The notes beneath the pieces are model-generated. The model saw only the letters and a program-made list of their open reading frames with translations, did not search any database and had not been told where the DNA came from. From Bradyrhizobium sp. CCBAU 53340 (lineage in GTDB: Bacteria; Pseudomonadota; Alphaproteobacteria; Rhizobiales; Xanthobacteraceae): 64,000 bases of DNA. Below are positions 52,287-60,673 of the stretch, in pieces. The DNA is taken from positions 2,356,001 to 2,420,000 of the forward strand of contig NZ_CP030055.1 of the NCBI RefSeq assembly GCF_015291645.1. The letters are read 5' to 3'. Numbering within the stretch: the first letter of the stretch is position 1; each line of letters starts with the position of its first letter. The position numbers and the translations under genes were made by a program.

Positions 52287-52859
52287 TCAGAATGGCTTGA
52301 TGATTTGGATAATCTCGCATTCCGAGTTAGCTCTTATCTGAATGTCGACATGCACCTCCAAACAGTTCGCCTTCAGTTTTGCGGCGTCTTCGCCTGAGAC
52401 CGGCGAGGCTCCGTACCTAGTCAGGAGATTGATCGTATAATCGTGCTCGATCGGAGCAATCAGTAGGGTCGTTTCCGATGTTGGCAGCGAATCTGAACAG
52501 ATACCACAGTCGCATGTTATCGCCCCATGCGTACATTTCGATCGCCTTGAGCACATAGTAGCCGGGACGAAATCTTGTGGTTCTGCCGGACTCCAAGAGT
52601 TCTTTATATTCCGGCGTCTTCGCAAGCCATGTTCCAAGGGAACTCAATGTGACGTTGCCTTCGCCATTGAGAGCAAGCACGATATCATGGTCGTCGATCA
52701 AGCTTGGCTTCGCGTGATCGATCATCGGGAGGACAATCGTCGCCAAGAAGGTTGCGAGACGAACGTTAGAACGATCAGAATCAATCTGTTTCTGCGCCGT
52801 GCATGTTCCTTAGCTCCAAGGGTTGATGGTTGACCCGAATTGTCAGTGTACGCGTTCAT
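52287..52859 (-). pseudogene. Single-pass membrane protein gene with two frameshifts
   Basis: Three minus-strand frames join into one 190-codon protein. It opens at ATG 52859 (MNAYTDNSGQPSTLGAKEHA), runs into a membrane helix RLILIVLTFV, shifts near 52770 to LATFLATIVLPMID, continues with LALNGEGNVTLSSLGTWLAKTPEYKELL and FRPGYYVLKAIEMYAWGDN, then shifts again near 52475 to TLLIAPIEHDYTINLLTRYG, ending IQIIKPF. Each break needs one base. Family not recognised; a periplasmic domain after one membrane helix. Broken gene or sequencing errors. Divergent from rfbF. Confidence 0.7.
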
Positions 52860-53040
52860 GCTCTTCATCGGTAATAGTCTCACTCAGAGTCGGGAAACTG
52901 CTGTGTTGCACCGATGGCCCGTTATGGTCGCTGTCAGCAATGGCAACAACTGCAAATTTTTAACAATTTTGATGACTTCCTGCCTGGTTTTGTTCTACTT
53001 GCATGGGATTTGCGCCACAATGAGATGGTTAGGGAGTAGG

Positions 53041-53811
53041 ATGAAGGTGGTCATTCTCGCGGGTGGTCTCGGCACCCGCATCGCCGAGGAGACCAGCACG
53101 CGGCCGAAGCCGATGGTCGAGATCGGCGGCCGGCCGATCCTCTGGCACATCATGAAGATCTACAGCCATTACGGCTTCCATGATTTCGTGATCTGCCTTG
53201 GCTACAAGGGCTACATGATCAAGGAGTACTTCGCGAACTACTTCCTGCACATGTCCGACGTGACGTTCCATCTCGCCGAGAACCGCATGGAGGTGCATCG
53301 CGAAGCCGCCGAGCCCTGGCGGGTGACGCTGGTTGACACCGGTGAGGAGACCCAGACCGGCGGCCGGCTGAAGCGGGTGCTGCCCTACGTCGCGAACGAG
53401 CCCTTCTTCGCACTGACCTATGGCGACGGTGTCGCCGACATCGATCTTGCCGCCGAGATCGCTTTCCACAAGGCGCATGGGCGGAGAGCGACCGTCTCGG
53501 TGGTGCGGCCGGCCAAGCGCTTTGGCGCGGTCGAGATCGAGGGCGACCGCGTCGTCAATTTCGAGGAGAAGCCGAATGATGACGGTGGCTGGATCAATGG
53601 CGGCTTCTTCCTGCTGTCGCCCTCGGTCGGCGACCTGATCACCGGCGACAAGACGATCTGGGAGCGCGAGCCGATGGAGCAACTCGCCCGCGGTGACGAT
53701 CTGCGCGCCTTTGTGCATCCCGGCTTCTGGCATCCGATGGATTCGCTGCGCGATCGCAACTTCCTCGAGGGCGAGTGGGCGGGCAACCGCGCGAAGTGGA
53801 GGATCTGGTGA
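53041..53811 (+). CDS. rfbF: Glucose-1-phosphate cytidylyltransferase
   Basis: Makes CDP-glucose from glucose-1-phosphate and CTP, first step to CDP-deoxy sugars of LPS. 256 residues: nucleotide loop VILAGGLGTRIAEETSTRPKP, GGRPILWHIMKIYSHYG, TYGDGVADIDL (metal Asp), NFEEKPNDDGGWINGGFF and FWHPMDSLRDRNFLEG at the end, all typical. Start ATG 53041 after GGGAGTAGG; the frame upstream to 52840 is AT-rich and non-coding. The end overlaps rfbG (GTGA). Confidence 0.96.
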   Translation: MKVVILAGGLGTRIAEETSTRPKPMVEIGGRPILWHIMKIYSHYGFHDFVICLGYKGYMIKEYFANYFLHMSDVTFHLAENRMEVHREAAEPWRVTLVDTGEETQTGGRLKRVLPYVANEPFFALTYGDGVADIDLAAEIAFHKAHGRRATVSVVRPAKRFGAVEIEGDRVVNFEEKPNDDGGWINGGFFLLSPSVGDLITGDKTIWEREPMEQLARGDDLRAFVHPGFWHPMDSLRDRNFLEGEWAGNRAKWRIW

Positions 53812-54860
53812 CGGATTCGGCATTCTGGCGCGGCAAGAAGGTCTTTCTCACTGGGCACACCGGCTTCAAGGGCGCGTGGGCCTCGCTGCTGCTGCGCCGG
53901 ATGGGAGCCGAGGTCTACGGATACGCGCTGGCACCGACGCATCCATCCTCCCTGTTCGTGACGGCGCGGATCGCCGACGACATCAGGCACCGCATCGCCG
54001 ACATCCGCGATCTCTCCACCTTGCGCGCCGCGATGGCAGAGGCCGCGCCCGACGTCGTCATTCACATGGCTGCGCAGGCGCTGGTGCGTCAGTCCTACGA
54101 GGAGCCGGTCGAGACCTTCGCGACCAACGTGATGGGCACGGTGCATGTGCTGGAGGCTGCACGGCAGCTCCGCTCCGTGCAGGTGATCCTGAACGTCACC
54201 AGCGACAAGTGCTACGAGAACATTGGCGCCGGCGCAGCCTTTCGTGAAGGCGATCGTCTCGGCGGCGATGATCCCTACAGCAACAGCAAGGCCTGCGCCG
54301 AGCTGGTGACGCATTCCTACCGCCACAGCTTCTACAATGCCGAGGGAGCGGCGCGCGTCGCGACCGCACGCGCCGGCAACGTGTTCGGCGGCGGCGACTG
54401 GGCGCGCGACCGCCTGGTGCCCGATGCGATGCAGGCGTTCCTCGATGGGCAGGCGCTGCGCATCCGCAATCCCCATTCGGTGCGGCCCTGGCAGCACGCG
54501 CTCGATCCGGTGCTCGGCTATCTCACGCTGGTCGAGCGGCTGGCGGGCGACGAAGGCCTCGCAGGCGGCTGGAATTTCGGACCCGATGCGGCCAGCGAGG
54601 TGCCGGTCGGAACCGTGGTCGAGCGTCTGATCGCGCTGTGGGGCGATGGAGCGCGCTGGACGGCGGATGCCGGCCGGCATCCGCACGAAGCCGCCTATCT
54701 CAGGCTCGACTGCACCAAGGCGCGCAGCGAGCTCGGCTGGACCCCGCGGCTCGACCTCGCACAGGGCCTGCGGCTGACAGTGGATTGGTACAAGGCGCTG
54801 CGCGAGGGGCGTGACCTGCGTAAATTCTCGCTCGATCAACTCGATCAGGTCGTCGCGTAA
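53808..54860 (+). CDS. rfbG: CDP-glucose 4,6-dehydratase
   Basis: Converts CDP-glucose to CDP-4-keto-6-deoxyglucose. 350 residues, extended SDR: GHTGFKGAWASLLL near the N-terminus, NVTSDKCYENI, and the family-specific DDPYSNSKACAELVT active-site helix; RAGNVFGGGDWARDRLVPD follows, then RNPHSVRPWQHALDPVLGYL. GTG start overlaps the rfbF stop, with GGAGG upstream. The usual next gene (rfbH, 3-dehydratase) is absent; instead a transketolase pair and an SDR follow within 4 kb. Confidence 0.96.
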   Translation: MTDSAFWRGKKVFLTGHTGFKGAWASLLLRRMGAEVYGYALAPTHPSSLFVTARIADDIRHRIADIRDLSTLRAAMAEAAPDVVIHMAAQALVRQSYEEPVETFATNVMGTVHVLEAARQLRSVQVILNVTSDKCYENIGAGAAFREGDRLGGDDPYSNSKACAELVTHSYRHSFYNAEGAARVATARAGNVFGGGDWARDRLVPDAMQAFLDGQALRIRNPHSVRPWQHALDPVLGYLTLVERLAGDEGLAGGWNFGPDAASEVPVGTVVERLIALWGDGARWTADAGRHPHEAAYLRLDCTKARSELGWTPRLDLAQGLRLTVDWYKALREGRDLRKFSLDQLDQVVA

Positions 54861-54867
54861 GCGACGC

Positions 54868-55758
54868 TTAGAGCGGGAGCTGCAAAATCTCGGTGATGCG
54901 GGCCTCGGCAGATACCGCATGCTTCAGATATGCGCCCGAGCAGACCGCGAGGTAGGATTTGAGCAGGACGACGAGGGCAAGGATCGCGCGCTCGATGTCG
55001 GGCGCAAGGCCGGTCCGGCCGAACGCCGCCGTTTGCAGGAACGGCCGGTTTTCCATGAAGGTCAACCAGTAGAGATAGTCGTAGCCGTCGATCCCGAGGA
55101 ATGCGTCTTCCCAGTCGATGATTCGCGGCTCGGCGCCATCAAGCATGATGTTCTTCGGTCCGAAGTCGCCATGGCAGAGCGTTGTGGGCAGGGTTGGATA
55201 ACGCTCTTCAAGCACCGACATCAACAGGCGCAATTCGGTTGCGCTTGCCTGTTCCAGTAGGTCGCGTTCCGAAAGCGTCTTTAGGGCTCGTGTGGCGGTC
55301 GACAGATAGTGTTGGAACGTGGGGAGATCGTCCGGCTGCCAATCGGCGAGCCGCTCATGGCATCCGTGCATCAGCGCGGCGGCATCCGCGGGCTGCATCG
55401 GACCCGGCAGCGGTGTGAGTGCGGGCATCAGGAGGCACAGCCGCGCGGACCCGTCCCCGAGCGTAACCTCGAAGCGGTCGCGCACGACCGTGTCGCCGTA
55501 GAGCCGGATGAGAATGTCGATTTCCCTGGCAAGGCTCGCACGGGCGTCTCGGCCCGGAAGATGCGTCTTCAGAAACCGCTTCTCGCCGGCGATCTCCGCA
55601 TCGAAGCAGATGCCGAGCGTGCCGCCGAGTGCCGGCGTCACGCTCGTAGCGCGGCTGTCTGATTGCAGATGCCGCTGAAGCGCGGGCAGGATGGCCGCGC
55701 GGTCGGCGGCAATGTCGATGCGGTCGCAGGTTTCGAAAAACGCGATCTTACCCAGCAC
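54868..55758 (-). CDS. APH/choline-kinase-like phosphotransferase
   Basis: Small-molecule kinase fold of 296 residues: an N-lobe (LGGTLGICFDAEIAGEKRFLKTHL) and C-lobe with the catalytic loop LCHGDFGPKNIMLD and the metal site IIDWEDAFLG, followed by a long helical end. This is the aminoglycoside/homoserine/choline kinase superfamily. In a glycan locus it more likely phosphorylates a sugar or carrier than an antibiotic. Start GTG 55758 overlaps the end of the upstream sulfotransferase by eleven bases, indicating coupling; the longer frame to 55971 is arginine-rich and non-coding. Convergent with rfbG. Confidence 0.8.
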   Translation of the reverse strand: MLGKIAFFETCDRIDIAADRAAILPALQRHLQSDSRATSVTPALGGTLGICFDAEIAGEKRFLKTHLPGRDARASLAREIDILIRLYGDTVVRDRFEVTLGDGSARLCLLMPALTPLPGPMQPADAAALMHGCHERLADWQPDDLPTFQHYLSTATRALKTLSERDLLEQASATELRLLMSVLEERYPTLPTTLCHGDFGPKNIMLDGAEPRIIDWEDAFLGIDGYDYLYWLTFMENRPFLQTAAFGRTGLAPDIERAILALVVLLKSYLAVCSGAYLKHAVSAEARITEILQLPL

Positions 55759-56701
55759 GATAGAGCGGGCCCAGATAGTCGATCTGGTCGTAGCCGAAAT
55801 GGCGGGCCAGCGCCGCGGTGCCCTGTGCGATCTGCCTGCGCTCGTCGTCCGAGAGTTCCTCGATGACGGCCTTGTTGTAGTCCTTGGTGCTCTTGAGCAC
55901 GGTTCCCCAGGGCGCGATGGAATCCCTGATCTCGACGCCGTTCCAGCTCGGATAGAGCATGCTGTCGGCAAAGGGCACGCCGATGAAGTTCGCGGCTTCC
56001 GTCATGAACTTGCGCTTGTCCTCGACGAGGTCCTCATAGCGGAAGATGCGCACATTCTTCGGATACATCTTGGCGAACATCTCGACGGTCGAGTGATAGA
56101 TGTTCCAGGTGATCAGGTATTTCGTTAGCGGCTGCGGGAACGGCCGGCGCTTGGTGTCACGATAGGCCGAGAACGGATTGCGCACGATGTGCAGGATGCG
56201 GATGTCAGGGAAGTCGCGCACTATGCGGTCGGCGTCGATGCCGATGGCCGGCGAGTAGCCGACATGGACCATGCCCGGACGCGGCTTGGTGTAGTAGTTC
56301 TCCCATGCCGCGAAGGTCGAGCGGAAATACGCCTCGACCACCTGGCGGCGGAAGATCGGCGGCTCGCCGACGATGCGGGCGAATTCGGCGACGCGCTTCT
56401 TCTCGTCCATCACGCAGTCGGCATCACGGAACTTGGAGCCGTTGCGCTTGCGCAGGAAGGTCTTCAGCTCTTCGTCGATCATCTGCTCGTAGAGCTCGAT
56501 CGCCGTCAGCCCTTCCGGGAATTCGGGATAGCGGTACTGGACGCGCTCGACGGAAGCGAGGAAGTCGTTGAAGTTGCGGTTGCCGAGCTGCGACTCGAAG
56601 GGATAGACGAGCAGGTCGGGATGGCCGTCGAAGTGACGGTGGGTGACGTTGCCGCCGTGCTCGAAGCCCGCGGAAACCATGGCCAGCCTGAAGTCACTCA
56701 T
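55748..56701 (-). CDS. Sulfotransferase-family protein
   Basis: Transfers sulfate from PAPS, probably to a glycan. 317 residues. The N-terminus has a short strand-loop (LAMVSAGFEHGGN) in the place of the 5'-phosphosulfate loop but without a classical GTSK; the 3'-phosphate site is clear (IRILHIVRNPFSAYRDTKRR: Arg-Asn-Pro and Ser), followed by NVRIFRYEDLVEDKRKFM and AANFIGVPF, standard for the family. No signal peptide or membrane segment, so cytosolic. Coupled to the kinase-like gene. It may decorate LPS or exopolysaccharide. Confidence 0.8.
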   Translation of the reverse strand: MSDFRLAMVSAGFEHGGNVTHRHFDGHPDLLVYPFESQLGNRNFNDFLASVERVQYRYPEFPEGLTAIELYEQMIDEELKTFLRKRNGSKFRDADCVMDEKKRVAEFARIVGEPPIFRRQVVEAYFRSTFAAWENYYTKPRPGMVHVGYSPAIGIDADRIVRDFPDIRILHIVRNPFSAYRDTKRRPFPQPLTKYLITWNIYHSTVEMFAKMYPKNVRIFRYEDLVEDKRKFMTEAANFIGVPFADSMLYPSWNGVEIRDSIAPWGTVLKSTKDYNKAVIEELSDDERRQIAQGTAALARHFGYDQIDYLGPLYRAG

Positions 56702-56874
56702 TCACCTACCCCTGTATCGTCGAAGTCAATTCTGGGCCCCCGTTTAGCTGCATGGGCCGGATAATCAAGCGCAGATGGTGCCCCCGGGAGCCCGTCCCCA
56801 GCCCCAACCCGGCGCCCCGGCAATTCCGATACGGGACATTGACGGGCCTCTGCGGCTGATCTACCCGGGGCGCC

Positions 56875-57792
56875 ATGCGTATTTTCGTGACCGGCGCGAG
56901 CGGGTTTCTGGGCTCCTATCTCGTTGCTGACCTGCTGGGGCGGGGGCACGAAGTGGCGGTCCTGCTGCGCCCCGACAGGGCTCCTTGGCGCCTTCAAGAG
57001 GCCATTGGCCGTCTGAAGGTGATTCATGGCGCTCTGGAGCGTCTGGACGGGCTGCGTGGGCCTCTGGAGGCGTTCGCGCCCGAGGCGATCGTTCATATGG
57101 CTTGGCGTGGCGTCGCCGGCAGCGACCGCAACAGCCCCGACCAGGCCGTCAATGTTGCCGATACGGTCGGGCTGGCCGACCTCGCCGCCAGCGTGGACGC
57201 CAAAGTCTTCGTGGGGGCCGGATCGCAGGCCGAGTATGGCCCCTATGATCGCGCGATTCGCGAGGACGATATCACCCGGCCGACGACGCTCTACGGCATG
57301 GCCAAGCTCGCGGCGGGATCGATGGTGCTGCGCCTTTGCGAGGAGCGAGGGCTGCGCGCGGCGTGGCTGCGGATCTTCTCGACCTACGGTCCGAGGGATG
57401 CCGATTATTGGCTGATCCCGAGCATGATCCGGAACCTGCGCTCCGGGCAGCACATGGCGCTGACGGCGTGCGAGCAGCGCTGGGGATTTCTGCACGCACG
57501 CGATGCGGCCGCGGCCTTCCGGCTCGCGGTCGCCCACGATGCTGCGCGGGGCATTTTCAACGTCGGCAGTCCGGATGCGCCGCCACTGCGCGAGACGGTG
57601 ACGAAGCTGCGCGATCTCGTCGATCCCCGCGCGAGCCTCGGCTTCGGCGAGTTGGCCTACCGGCCCGATCAGGTTATGGTCCTGGCGGCGGACGTTTCGC
57701 GCATGCGCGCAATGGGCTGGAAGCCCGAAGTGCCGTTGGATGAGGGACTACGCGAAACGGTTGACTGGCATGACGCGACCAAATCTTCCTGA
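56875..57792 (+). CDS. NAD-dependent epimerase/dehydratase in CDP-sugar locus
   Basis: Extended SDR of 305 residues: VTGASGFLGSYLVADLL, HMAWRGVAG, a Tyr-Lys in TLYGMAKLAAGS and LRIFSTYGPRDADYWLIP, HARDAAAAFRLAV. Sugar-nucleotide 4-epimerase, 4-reductase or similar; substrate not clear from the sequence, though proximity to rfbG and the transketolase pair points to a CDP-4-keto or branched product. It overlaps the next gene (transketolase N) by 23 bases, so they form an operon. Confidence 0.87.
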   Translation: MRIFVTGASGFLGSYLVADLLGRGHEVAVLLRPDRAPWRLQEAIGRLKVIHGALERLDGLRGPLEAFAPEAIVHMAWRGVAGSDRNSPDQAVNVADTVGLADLAASVDAKVFVGAGSQAEYGPYDRAIREDDITRPTTLYGMAKLAAGSMVLRLCEERGLRAAWLRIFSTYGPRDADYWLIPSMIRNLRSGQHMALTACEQRWGFLHARDAAAAFRLAVAHDAARGIFNVGSPDAPPLRETVTKLRDLVDPRASLGFGELAYRPDQVMVLAADVSRMRAMGWKPEVPLDEGLRETVDWHDATKSS

Positions 57793-58588
57793 ACCGATTG
57801 AGTTCGCCCGCCGGATCCGCGCGCATGCCTTGCGGATGGTGCACGCCGCCAAGGCCTCGCATATCGGCGGCTGCCTCTCGATGGCGGACATCCTGGCGGT
57901 GCTCTACACGCGGACCCTGCGCCTTGATCCTGCCGAGCCGCAAAGTCCGGGCCGCGACCGCTTCGTGCTGAGCAAGGGGCACGCCACTGCGATCATGTAC
58001 GCCACGCTCGCCGAATGCGGTTTCTTCTCCCTGGCCGAGCTCGATACCTATTGCCGCGACGGCTCGATCCTCACCGGTCACGTCAGCCATGCCGTTCCCG
58101 GCGTCGAGGTCTCGACCGGCTCGCTCGGCCATGGCTTGCCGATCGCGATCGGCATGGCGCTCGCCGCGCGTTCCGCAGGCCTCGGCAGCCGCGTGTTCTG
58201 CCTGCTCAGCGACGGCGAGTGCGACGAGGGCTCCAATTGGGAAGGCATCCTGTTTGCTCCCCATCACAAGCTCGACAATCTCTGCGTCATCGTCGACTTC
58301 AACAAGATCCAGAGCTTCGGCTCGGTCGCCGAGGTGCTCAACCTCGATCCTTTTGCCGACAAATGGAAATCGTTCGGCTGGCATGTCGAGGAGATCGACG
58401 GTCATGATGTCGTTGCGCTCGAGCGCGTGCTGGGCGGCGTGCCTGTCACGACGGGTCGGCCGACCGTGGTGATCGCCCACACCGTCAAGGGCAAGGGCGT
58501 GAGCTTCATGGAGAACAAGCTCGAATGGCACTACCGTTCGCCCTCGGATGAGTTGCTCGCGCAGGCGCTGGCCGAGGTCGGCGCATGA
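57770..58588 (+). CDS. Transketolase, N-terminal (thiamine diphosphate) subunit
   Basis: N-terminal half of a split transketolase, 272 residues: HAAKASHIGGCLSMADILAVLY, LSKGHATAIMYATLAE, GSLGHGLPIAIGMALAAR, and the thiamine-diphosphate magnesium loop LSDGECDEGSNWEGILFAPHH (GDGE...N type). It needs the C-terminal subunit encoded next. ATG 57770 is used; TTG 57740 would extend it. Overlaps the C-subunit by ATGA. A dedicated split transketolase inside a glycan locus is not the housekeeping enzyme of the pentose phosphate pathway. Confidence 0.9.
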   Translation: MTRPNLPEPIEFARRIRAHALRMVHAAKASHIGGCLSMADILAVLYTRTLRLDPAEPQSPGRDRFVLSKGHATAIMYATLAECGFFSLAELDTYCRDGSILTGHVSHAVPGVEVSTGSLGHGLPIAIGMALAARSAGLGSRVFCLLSDGECDEGSNWEGILFAPHHKLDNLCVIVDFNKIQSFGSVAEVLNLDPFADKWKSFGWHVEEIDGHDVVALERVLGGVPVTTGRPTVVIAHTVKGKGVSFMENKLEWHYRSPSDELLAQALAEVGA

Positions 58589-59508
58589 GGACGACGTTCA
58601 TCGAAAGCCTCTCGCAGGCGGCGAGCGAAAACCCTGATATCTGGCTGCTCTGCGGCGATCTCGGCTATTCCGTGCTGGAGCCGTTCGCGGCGAAGTTTCC
58701 CGACCGGTACCTCAATGTCGGCGTCGCCGAGCAGAACATGGCCGGCATCGCCGCCGGCATCGCGCTGTCGGGCAAGACGGTGTTCATCTACTCGATCGGT
58801 AATTTCCCGACGCTGCGCTGTCTCGAGCAGCTCCGCAACGACGTCTGCTATCACGGTGCCGACGTCAAGGTGGTGGCGGTCGGCGCCGGCTATGCCTATG
58901 GCAGCCAGGGTTACACCCACCACGCGCTGGAAGACGCCGGCATCATGTCGATGCTGCCCGGTATCGAGGTGTTCGTGCCATGCGATCCCATGGAGGTCCG
59001 CGCCGCGACGCGCCTGATCGCAGGCAGCGGCAAGCCGTCGTATTTGCGGCTCAGCCGGCAGGGGGAGCCGAATCTTGGCGCCGCCATGATGGACCTGCGC
59101 AAGCCGCGGATCCTGCGCGAGGGACGAGATGTCGTCATATTCGCATCCGGGCCGATCGCTTCGCGCGCGATGGAGGCAGCCCGCGAGCTTGCCGGGCGCG
59201 GCCGAGATGTCGGGGTGGTCAGCGTCTCCTGCCTGAAGCCGCTTGACGAGGCGGCGATCCGTGATGCGGTGCGCGGCGCATCGCTCGTCGTGACGCTGGA
59301 AGAGCATATCCTGCGTGGCGGTCTGTTCAGCCTGGTGGCGGGCGCATTCGCCGGCGAAGCGAGGCGGCCGCCGGTTACTGGCATCGGCATTCCCGAGCAG
59401 GGCGGCAAGACATCGAGTGCGGGTTCGCGCGATGCGCTGCTCGATGCCGCCGGCCTGTCCGTGTCGGCGATCGCCGCGCGGATCGAGCAGTCGCTGGCGA
59501 AGCGATAG
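58585..59508 (+). CDS. Transketolase, C-terminal subunit
   Basis: Pyrimidine-binding and C-terminal domains of the split transketolase, 307 residues. LLCGDLGY, NVGVAEQNMAGIAAGIALSG (catalytic Glu and aminopyrimidine contact), VKVVAVGAGYAYGSQGYTHHALEDAGIMSMLPG, PSYLRLSRQGEP, then a C-domain with VSVSCLKPLDEAAIRDA. Complete. Start ATG overlaps the N-subunit stop. The two proteins together form the active site. Donor and acceptor are unknown here. Confidence 0.92.
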   Translation: MRTTFIESLSQAASENPDIWLLCGDLGYSVLEPFAAKFPDRYLNVGVAEQNMAGIAAGIALSGKTVFIYSIGNFPTLRCLEQLRNDVCYHGADVKVVAVGAGYAYGSQGYTHHALEDAGIMSMLPGIEVFVPCDPMEVRAATRLIAGSGKPSYLRLSRQGEPNLGAAMMDLRKPRILREGRDVVIFASGPIASRAMEAARELAGRGRDVGVVSVSCLKPLDEAAIRDAVRGASLVVTLEEHILRGGLFSLVAGAFAGEARRPPVTGIGIPEQGGKTSSAGSRDALLDAAGLSVSAIAARIEQSLAKR

Positions 59509-59509
59509 T

Positions 59510-60463
59510 CTAGGATGAGGGCGGGTCGAAATTGACGCGCTCGCGTTCAAACACCACGGGCTTCTCGCGCACCTGTCCGTAGATCGCGAGCACGTATTCG
59601 CCGATCATGCCCATGAAGAACAATTGTACGCCGCCGAAGAAGAACATGGCGACGATCAAGGTGAGAATGCCGGGTTCGGCGAGCTTCTGATAGAGCACGA
59701 GGCCGATGATGAAGTTGACGACCGCGTAGGCGATGCTCACCGCCGAGATCAGGAAGCCCGCGAACAGGCCGAAGCGGACAGGCGCCGTGGTGAAGGACAC
59801 CAGCCCGTTGAGGCCCTGGTCGATCAGCGCGCTGGCGCGGTTCTTCGAAAAGCCCTTCTTGCGCTCACGCCAGGTGTAGGGCACGCCGACCATGCGGCCG
59901 CCGCACTCGAACGTCATCATCCGCATGAAGGGGTAGGCGTCGCGGACGTGCCGCATGGCTTCGACGACGCGCCTGTCGACGAGTTGGAAGTCGCCGACGC
60001 CTGGTGGCACCTGGAGCTCGGAGAAGCGGGTCAGCACGCGATAATACGCGTCACGGAGCCCACGCATCAGGCGGCCTTCTTCCCGGACGGCGCGGATGCC
60101 GTAGACGATCTCGTTGCCCGCCTCCCACAGCTTGACGAATTGCGGCAGCAGCTCGGGCGGGTCCTGGAGATCCGCAGGCATGAACAGCAGCACGGCATCG
60201 CCCGTGCTCGCCATCACCCCGTTATAGGTATTGCGTAGCGGCCCGAAATTGCGGGCGTTGACGATGACCTTCACCGAGGGATCTCGTGCGGCGATCTCGC
60301 GCAGGATTTCCACGGTGCGATCGTCCGAGGCGTTGTCGCAGAAGATGTGTTCGCGCTGATAGCCCTTGAGGTCGTTGTCGAAGATCTGTCGGATTGCCTC
60401 GTAGCAATCCCGTACATTCAGCTCTTCATTGTAGCAGGGCGTGATAACGCTGATTGTTTTCAC
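59510..60463 (-). CDS. GT2 glycosyltransferase, DPM1/GtrB-like
   Basis: Transfers a sugar from a nucleotide to a polyprenyl phosphate at the inner membrane. 317 residues: TISVITPCYNEELNVRDCYEAI, an Asp-rich acceptor site FCDNASDDRTVEI, MPADLQDPPELLPQF (DxD region), a TWRERKKGFSKNRAS-type catalytic loop, then two C-terminal membrane helices (FGLFAGFLISAVSIAYAVVNFIIGLV; GILTLIVAMFFFGGVQLFFMGM) ahead of GEYVLAIYGQVREKP. Start GTG 60463, seven bases after GGGGA; GTG 60466 and an upstream start are alternatives. Confidence 0.9.
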   Translation of the reverse strand: MKTISVITPCYNEELNVRDCYEAIRQIFDNDLKGYQREHIFCDNASDDRTVEILREIAARDPSVKVIVNARNFGPLRNTYNGVMASTGDAVLLFMPADLQDPPELLPQFVKLWEAGNEIVYGIRAVREEGRLMRGLRDAYYRVLTRFSELQVPPGVGDFQLVDRRVVEAMRHVRDAYPFMRMMTFECGGRMVGVPYTWRERKKGFSKNRASALIDQGLNGLVSFTTAPVRFGLFAGFLISAVSIAYAVVNFIIGLVLYQKLAEPGILTLIVAMFFFGGVQLFFMGMIGEYVLAIYGQVREKPVVFERERVNFDPPSS

Positions 60464-60673
60464 CACTGAATCCCCGATGAAGATGACATTGAGCACACGC
60501 CTTGTTGTGATACGGGGCATACGTCGCAAATTTAGAATTGACCAAGAGTGTTAAACTTGAGAAGACAAGGGCGGACCTGACACGAAGTTAAGAAGGAAAC
60601 TAGCGCCTTGCCGTCGCCTGTCTACTTCTCCGATTGAGTTTCGACTGATACCAAATCCGGCTGAGATCAAACA

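Noticed and set aside
52840..53040. N-terminal extension of rfbF by 67 residues
   Set aside because: AT-rich, hydrophobic and absent from the family; ATG at 53041 with GGGAGTAGG gives the normal length.
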